A DNA stretch of 7,712 bases, from contig CAMBQX010000082.1 in assembly GCA_945870085.1 (NCBI GenBank), positions 1-7,712 of the forward strand, given 5' to 3'. The notes beneath the pieces were generated by a model that saw only the letters and a list, made by a program, of their open reading frames with translations, was not told the DNA's origin and made no database searches. Shown here piece by piece: positions 1 to 4,836 of the stretch (the stretch's first letter is position 1; each line of letters opens with the position of its first letter). Source of the DNA: Bifidobacterium breve. GTDB lineage: Bacteria; Actinomycetota; Actinomycetes; S36-B12. The position numbers were made by a program, and so were the translations under genes.

Positions 1-1
1 A

Positions 2-787
2 AAGCGCCATGACTTGATTCAAAGAGCTGAGTTACTAGCGGAAATTATTGACGGCGTAACCGTTGCCAGGCTTTCGCGCCTGGGAGATCGACTCGTGCTG
101 CTTCATTTTCCCCGAGATGGTTCATTCCAAATCCATGCGATGCAGCACAAACCTTCGATATTCAACACCCATGCAAAACCCGAGAACAGTACCCCCGACA
201 TTGACTCCACGCTCGGAATCATTCAGGACACGGCCGAAGCTTGCGGAATATCAGTACTCCTAGCCGAAGTGAACGACCGATACTTGATTCTGCTGCCTCG
301 GAGCGAGGTATTCACCCGCGAACTGCTGCTGCGGACAAGTGAATTTGATCATGGAACCAGTTCGGCTTTTTCTGATCTTACCGAGACGCGACTAGCTCTC
401 CGACAGGCCGAGATGTCCCTGCACACCAGCGTCCGCAATGGTGCACTCACGCCCTTCGACCAAGTTGGTTTCATAAACTTCATCCTGGCACAAGTTCCCG
501 CGGAAACTTTCGATGAAAAAGTTGATGAGGTTATGTCAGGGCTGCTTTCTAGTGAGCCCATGGAGGAGACAGTTGTTGCTTTCCTGCGCAACGGCATGGA
601 TATCCAGGCCACGGCTCGGTCAATGCACCTACACCCGAATTCGATCCGGTATCGACTATCGCGAGTAGAGAACTACCTCGGGCGATCGATGTCAGATCCC
701 GAGACCGTTACTTTGTTGTTCTTAGCATTACATGACCGGCTAGACCGTGCACCTGCAATCAAGCCTGGAGTTGAAATAGATGGCTAA
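2..787 (+). CDS. PucR-type helix-turn-helix transcriptional regulator, C-terminal part (5' end outside window)
   Basis: The frame is open from base 2 to the TAA at 785-787, so the gene is cut by the left edge. The first possible start inside, TTG at 14, has no special support, and family members are usually several hundred residues longer at the N-terminus. Numbering from that TTG, residues about 184-243 form the C-terminal PucR/CdaR-type HTH. It contains the family's core TARSMHLHPNSIRYRLSRVE (about 200-219), followed by a G-x-S/D-x-x-DPE segment and a Leu-rich last helix. Residues about 65-180 look like a degenerate version of the middle GGDEF-like/CdaR region, including the ALRQAE stretch that corresponds to the usual Y-x-x-A helix. 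Family members are DNA-binding activators or repressors of purine, amino-acid or other nitrogen-compound catabolism, with the sensing domain at the N-terminus, which is not visible here. Its last 8 bases overlap hyuA, so it is the first visible gene of the operon and most likely regulates it. The effector is unknown. The HTH assignment is firm; the regulatory target is inferred. Confidence 0.87.
   Translation, partial: KRHDLIQRAELLAEIIDGVTVARLSRLGDRLVLLHFPRDGSFQIHAMQHKPSIFNTHAKPENSTPDIDSTLGIIQDTAEACGISVLLAEVNDRYLILLPRSEVFTRELLLRTSEFDHGTSSAFSDLTETRLALRQAEMSLHTSVRNGALTPFDQVGFINFILAQVPAETFDEKVDEVMSGLLSSEPMEETVVAFLRNGMDIQATARSMHLHPNSIRYRLSRVENYLGRSMSDPETVTLLFLALHDRLDRAPAIKPGVEIDG
767..770 (+). 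promoter_or_regulatory. Shine-Dalgarno site for hyuA
   Basis: GGAG lies nine bases before the ATG at 780, inside the last codons of the regulator gene. This good spacing supports the ATG as the hyuA start and means the ribosome site is embedded in the upstream coding region, consistent with translational coupling. Confidence 0.7.
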
Positions 788-2831
788 GAATGAAAAGGTG
801 CTGCGATTTCGCTTGTCAATTGATGTGGGAGGAACTTTCACCGACGTCTGCGCGATCGATGAAGTGACATCGGCGTTGCGCACAGCAAAAGTTCCATCAT
901 CTCCATCCGACCCGCTGACGTCGGTGTTAAATGCCATTTCAGTATTAGATATTGATATTGCCAAGGTGCACCTTGTTATCCACAGCACCACCATCACGAC
1001 TAATGCACTAGTCACCAGAGACTTCCCTCCGGCCGCAATGATCACAACAAGTGGATTTCGTGATGTGATTGAGATGCGTGATGGCACCCAAGAAGATGTC
1101 TGGGATTCATTCCGGGAGGTTGGTAAGCCTTACATCCCTAGACGGGATAGGTACGAGATATCTGAGCGGATCGACTATTCGGGTCGCGTTCTCACGCCGA
1201 TCAATAGGGATCAGGCTCATGACCTAGCCCAACTGCTTACGAAGCGTGGAATCAAGACTGTTGCCATTTGTTTCCTAAACTCCTATGCCAACGCATCCCA
1301 TGAACGAGCCATGCGCGAATCGCTATTGGCTGTTGCTCCCGAGATGGATATAAGTATATCTAGTGAGATTCTTCCCGGGATTAACGAATATGAGAGGTTC
1401 TCAACTACTGTTGCAAATGCTTTACTTGCGGCATTGGTAAGTTCGTATATTGGCCGACTTGACGAGGCCCTGCGCAATCAGGGCTACTGCGGTGACCTGC
1501 TCATGATGCATTCCGGCGGGGGCTCGATGACAGCTGCGCTAGCTCAACGATTACCCCTCAGGCTGGCAGCTTCCAGCATCGCCGGTGGGGCTATGGCGGC
1601 AAAGTACATAGCTAAACAGTGTGGATTCCAAGATGCGATAGCCATTGACATGGGCGGCACCAGCACGGATATCACTTTGATCATGAACGGCGAGGTTCGG
1701 GTAGTTCAACAGTGGTGTGTTGAATATGGCCACCCCATCTCCTTCCCCAGCGTCGAACTTGCCACCATTGGTTCGGGAGGCGGAACAATAGCTTGGGTTG
1801 ACAAGGCTGATGCCTTGCGCAGCGGCCCACACTCAGCCGGTGCCGATCCTGGGCCCGCGGCGTATGGCCGAGGTGGCAGAAATGCAACCAACACTGATGC
1901 CAATTTCTACCTAGGCCGGCTCGGCAACGTCTTGGCCGGAGGTGCAATTACCCTCAATGCGAAGGACGCAGAGCGCGCAATTACCGACAATGTGGCAGAT
2001 GCACTCGAACTAAGTGTTCTTGATGCCGCCCTCGCGATAGTGCAGGTAGCCGATGCCGCCACGGCCAGCGCCGTACGCCTGTTACGAGAAGCCCGCAGAT
2101 CGCTCTCAGCGAGCGCGCCATTAATCGTCTTTGGAGGGGCCGGCCCGCTGCACGCCGTGGCGGTCGCGAAGGAGTTGAATGCGCCGCTGGTGATAGTTCC
2201 ACCGCACCCCGGTAATACCTCAGCCCTGGGATGCCTCTTGGTCAATATCCGACATGACTTCACCGCAATGTTCCAAAGTCTGGTCTCCGGTATTGATCCA
2301 GGGGCTCTTGAAGATCAATTCGCGAGCTTGGAACGCGAGGCTCGTGAACGCTTGGCCTTCGAAGGTATACCCGATCAGCAAATACTGCTGGAGAGGGCCG
2401 TAAATATGCGTTACGCGGGCCAGTGGCGATCACTGACAATCGCGATCGGCAAGGGACAGGACTCGATCCCTGACGCTGTTAAGCGTTTCCAATCCGAATA
2501 CCAGTCGCAGTACGCCTATTTGAATCCGACCGCTCCCATCGAGGTCTACCAATTGGCACTGACGGCAACCGGTCAGCTACCGGAAGTTCAGTTCAGAAAA
2601 CACGAAGTTATCGGAGGAGTCCCTGTTCGCCAGAGTCAACGGCCCGTGGCGTTCGATGAGACCGGGGATTTCATAGCCACCAATATCTACTCGCGGAGTT
2701 CACTCTCCGCGGGAATGACTGTTACCGGCCCGGCCGTGATCGAACAACTTGATACCACGGTGCTAATTCCACCCGGGTTCAAGGCGCAGGTCGACGAATG
2801 GCTCAATTTGCGGATTAGTGAGGTCCCGTGA
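780..2831 (+). CDS. hyuA: Hydantoinase/oxoprolinase family protein, A (ATP-binding) subunit
   Basis: This 683-residue protein has the usual length and full architecture of HyuA-type subunits: N-terminal domain (about 12-190), central Hydantoinase_A domain (about 200-490) and C-terminal domain (about 505-680). ASKHA-type ATP-binding motifs are clear: phosphate-1 loop IDVGGTFTDV (14-23), phosphate-2 loop DMGGTSTDIT (290-299), GSGGGTIAW (331-339), SAGADPGPAAYG (352-363), TDANFYLGRL (372-381) and adenosine-side FGGAGPLHA (451-459). Other family marks are HSTTITTNAL (68-77), GFRDVIEMRDG (92-102), SER (128-130), EYERFSTT (203-210) and MRYAGQ (543-548). In the family this cytosolic subunit uses ATP to phosphorylate the substrate (5-oxoproline, N-methylhydantoin, lactams, or ketone/bicarbonate in carboxylases), working in a complex with HyuB. 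The ATG at 780 sits just before the first motif and has GGAG nine bases upstream. The gene overlaps the regulator by 8 bases and hyuB by 4. Odd points: the usual S-G-P before the AGG turn is S-S-I (265-267), and the usual Asp after the SALG segment is Asn489. AGA/AGG and ATA codons are frequent. The family call is secure; the substrate is not determinable. Confidence 0.95.
   Translation: MAKNEKVLRFRLSIDVGGTFTDVCAIDEVTSALRTAKVPSSPSDPLTSVLNAISVLDIDIAKVHLVIHSTTITTNALVTRDFPPAAMITTSGFRDVIEMRDGTQEDVWDSFREVGKPYIPRRDRYEISERIDYSGRVLTPINRDQAHDLAQLLTKRGIKTVAICFLNSYANASHERAMRESLLAVAPEMDISISSEILPGINEYERFSTTVANALLAALVSSYIGRLDEALRNQGYCGDLLMMHSGGGSMTAALAQRLPLRLAASSIAGGAMAAKYIAKQCGFQDAIAIDMGGTSTDITLIMNGEVRVVQQWCVEYGHPISFPSVELATIGSGGGTIAWVDKADALRSGPHSAGADPGPAAYGRGGRNATNTDANFYLGRLGNVLAGGAITLNAKDAERAITDNVADALELSVLDAALAIVQVADAATASAVRLLREARRSLSASAPLIVFGGAGPLHAVAVAKELNAPLVIVPPHPGNTSALGCLLVNIRHDFTAMFQSLVSGIDPGALEDQFASLEREARERLAFEGIPDQQILLERAVNMRYAGQWRSLTIAIGKGQDSIPDAVKRFQSEYQSQYAYLNPTAPIEVYQLALTATGQLPEVQFRKHEVIGGVPVRQSQRPVAFDETGDFIATNIYSRSSLSAGMTVTGPAVIEQLDTTVLIPPGFKAQVDEWLNLRISEVP
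2820..2823 (+). promoter_or_regulatory. Putative Shine-Dalgarno site for hyuB (short spacing)
   Basis: GAGG ends four bases before the GTG at 2828, within the last codons of hyuA. The spacing is shorter than usual, so initiation at hyuB may lean on ribosomes terminating at the overlapping hyuA stop (GTGA, 2828-2831). The alternative that a later start is used is unlikely, because the N-terminal family motif begins at residue 20 and no other good start precedes it. Confidence 0.45.
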
Positions 2832-4825
2832 CAGTGACTCCGGCCAAGCAACGTAAGGGTAAAGTTAAGAATGAACGCGAGCTTGACCCTGTCACATTCG
2901 AGGTACTGCGAAATTCCTTCTCCAACGCCGTTGAGCTCATGGCACAACAATTTAGGCTCACCTGTCACTCGTTCGTAATCTACGCGCAAGATTTCTCTTG
3001 CGCACTTGCCGACGCAAATGGAGATACTGTTTCGCAGGGCGAGCAAGACATAGCGGTTCAAGTCGGAACCCAGCACCTAGTTTGCAAGAACATTATTGAG
3101 CAGTTCAAGGATGATATTCACCCTGGCGATGTGTTCGTTTCTAACGACCCGTATGCGGGAGGCAGCCACTTCAACGATGTTCGCGTACTTCGACCTATTT
3201 TTGTTGAGCAGGAACTTATCGCTTGGGCGATGGCCAATGGCCACTGGAGTGACGTGGGCGGCAGCGTTCCGGGCTCATTCGACGTTAAGGCACGTGAGCA
3301 TTTTGGTGAAGGCCTTCGCATTAGCCCTGTGCGCATTTGGTCGCGTGGTGAGTTCAGAAGCGATGTAGCGAAACTTATTGTCGGCAATACCAGAGCCCCG
3401 GAAGACAATATGAGCGATCTAAATGCTCAGTCAGAGGCAACTCGGGTCTGCGAACGTGAAATTCTTCGCCTCGTTGGCCGTTACGGCAAGGATATTGTCA
3501 TCTTGGCATTTGCTGAAGTTATTTCGCATGTCGCCAATTTGTTCAGAGCTAGAATTTCAGAGCTTGATGATGGCACCTGGACAACATCGGACTATCTGGA
3601 CTCAGACCCAGCCCATGGCGAAGGGATGATCCCGATCACTGTTTCGCTCACAATTAAGGGCGACCAACTAAGTTACGACCTATCTAAATCCTCACCGGCA
3701 GTCTCATCTTTCATGAATTCAGCGGCGGGTGCGACCCTCTCGGGAATAATCGCCGGTACTAAAAGATTCTTCCCTGACATACCAATCAATGCCGGTTTGA
3801 TCAATTCGATCGAAGTCGAGCTCGGGCCCACTGGATCAGTTATTAATGCGGCATGGCCAACCGCTGTTTCTGGATTCGTCTCAGGCTCTTTCGAAAAAGT
3901 GATAAATGCGATCTTTGAACTGTGGTCCGAGATAATGCCCGAGCGGGCAATCGCTTGTTCCTTCAACCTCGAGTACCTCCTTATTGGCGGCCGCGATGTC
4001 AGGTTCGACCATCGCCCGATTTTCATGTGGTACGACTGGATGGTTGGGGGCTGGGGGGCCCGCAACGGCTACGATGGGGCATCGGCAGCATCGCCCCTTT
4101 TCGGTGCCGGTTTTGCCTCTCAGCCAATAGAAGGCCAGGAGCGCCTAAATCCTGTCGTTACCACCCACTGTCGCATCGTCGTTGATTCCGGCGGACCGGG
4201 CGAGTTCAGGGGTGGGTGCGGTGTCGAAAAGGGTGGCCAACTCACCGATGCCGAATTGCCGGTGATGTCTTATTGCTGTGATCGCTCCCGATCAATCCCG
4301 TGGGGAACCAAGGGGGGATTACCATCCACCCCACAAGGCCTTTGGCTGAACCCTGAATCTTCGCGGTCCGAGTATCTAGGCGCTGTGTTTTCAAATGTCG
4401 AACTTGTCTCCGGTGATGCCTTCTCCAGACCCAGCTCAGGTGGTGGGGGCTTCGGGGATCCCCTCGACCGCAATCTTGGGGCAGTTCTTGATGATGTTAT
4501 CGATGGATACGTAACACCCGAAAGAGCCGCAATTGACTACGGGGTAGTAATCGATAGTTCCGATCCCCTGATTCACAACTGGACACTCGATCAAGAAGCC
4601 ACTTCACACCAGCGCGAGTACATCAGAACGAACCGTGAGTCGTGGCTCAAAGCGGATGCCGAAGTGATAGCCCGAAGGTACCGAGCCGGTGAACTATCCC
4701 AATTTGATCTCATTCGGCAATACGGCGTCATCGTCGAGTGGGGTACCGGCGATCTACTTCCGGAAACCACACGACAGCACCGAGAACTTATTAAGAAACG
4801 ATCAGCTTCCGGTTGGAGACTTTGA
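2828..4825 (+). CDS. hyuB: Hydantoinase/oxoprolinase family protein, B (catalytic metal) subunit
   Basis: A 665-residue cytosolic Hydantoinase_B protein, partner of the preceding HyuA. Family landmarks in order: DPVTFEVLRNSF (20-31), the DFSCALAD segment (55-62), GDVFVSNDPYAGGSHFNDV (100-118), NGHWSDVGGSVPGSF (137-151), EGLRISPV (161-168), a DLNAQSEA segment (197-204), GWGARNGYDG (408-417), GGPGEFRGGCG (455-465), PWGTKGG (491-497) and the Gly-rich GGGGFGDPLDR (538-548). By analogy with solved relatives, Asp55, His114, Asp117 and His139 are candidates for the metal-binding site; this is inferred, not tested. The B subunit hydrolyses (or, in carboxylases, carboxylates) the intermediate activated by HyuA. 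The GTG start overlaps the hyuA stop by 4 bases, implying coupled, near-equimolar synthesis. The protein is longer than many B subunits, with about 115 residues after the Gly-rich motif, including an Arg/Lys-rich end. It is the last gene of the operon; the next gene is convergent 11 bases later. Arg codons AGA/AGG are common (13 of 44). No third subunit gene follows, which argues against an acetone-carboxylase-type complex. Family certain, substrate unknown. Confidence 0.95.
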   Translation: MTVTPAKQRKGKVKNERELDPVTFEVLRNSFSNAVELMAQQFRLTCHSFVIYAQDFSCALADANGDTVSQGEQDIAVQVGTQHLVCKNIIEQFKDDIHPGDVFVSNDPYAGGSHFNDVRVLRPIFVEQELIAWAMANGHWSDVGGSVPGSFDVKAREHFGEGLRISPVRIWSRGEFRSDVAKLIVGNTRAPEDNMSDLNAQSEATRVCEREILRLVGRYGKDIVILAFAEVISHVANLFRARISELDDGTWTTSDYLDSDPAHGEGMIPITVSLTIKGDQLSYDLSKSSPAVSSFMNSAAGATLSGIIAGTKRFFPDIPINAGLINSIEVELGPTGSVINAAWPTAVSGFVSGSFEKVINAIFELWSEIMPERAIACSFNLEYLLIGGRDVRFDHRPIFMWYDWMVGGWGARNGYDGASAASPLFGAGFASQPIEGQERLNPVVTTHCRIVVDSGGPGEFRGGCGVEKGGQLTDAELPVMSYCCDRSRSIPWGTKGGLPSTPQGLWLNPESSRSEYLGAVFSNVELVSGDAFSRPSSGGGGFGDPLDRNLGAVLDDVIDGYVTPERAAIDYGVVIDSSDPLIHNWTLDQEATSHQREYIRTNRESWLKADAEVIARRYRAGELSQFDLIRQYGVIVEWGTGDLLPETTRQHRELIKKRSASGWRL

Positions 4826-4836
4826 CTAATTCCGTT
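4826..4836. other. 11-base convergent intergenic gap, no terminator seen
   Basis: This is the whole non-coding space between the hyuB TGA (4823-4825) and the UPF0182 TAA read on the minus strand (4837-4839). It is too short to hold a hairpin terminator, and I see no strong stem followed by a T-run in the flanking coding ends on either strand. Confidence 0.8.

Noticed and set aside
1705..1724. Perfect 7-base inverted repeat (TTCAACA / TGTTGAA) with 6-base loop inside hyuA
   Set aside because: Operator-like in shape, but mid-gene, not repeated elsewhere that I can see, and within chance expectation.
1681..1947. Overlapping minus-strand open frames within hyuA
   Set aside because: Low-complexity His/Arg/Ala-rich products lying opposite the conserved ATP-binding region; no plausible independent gene.
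2692..2711. Perfect 7-base inverted repeat (CGCGGAG / CTCCGCG) with 6-base loop near the end of hyuA
   Set aside because: It lies inside conserved coding sequence, is not followed by a T-run, and a few 7-base stems with short loops are expected by chance in 7.7 kb.
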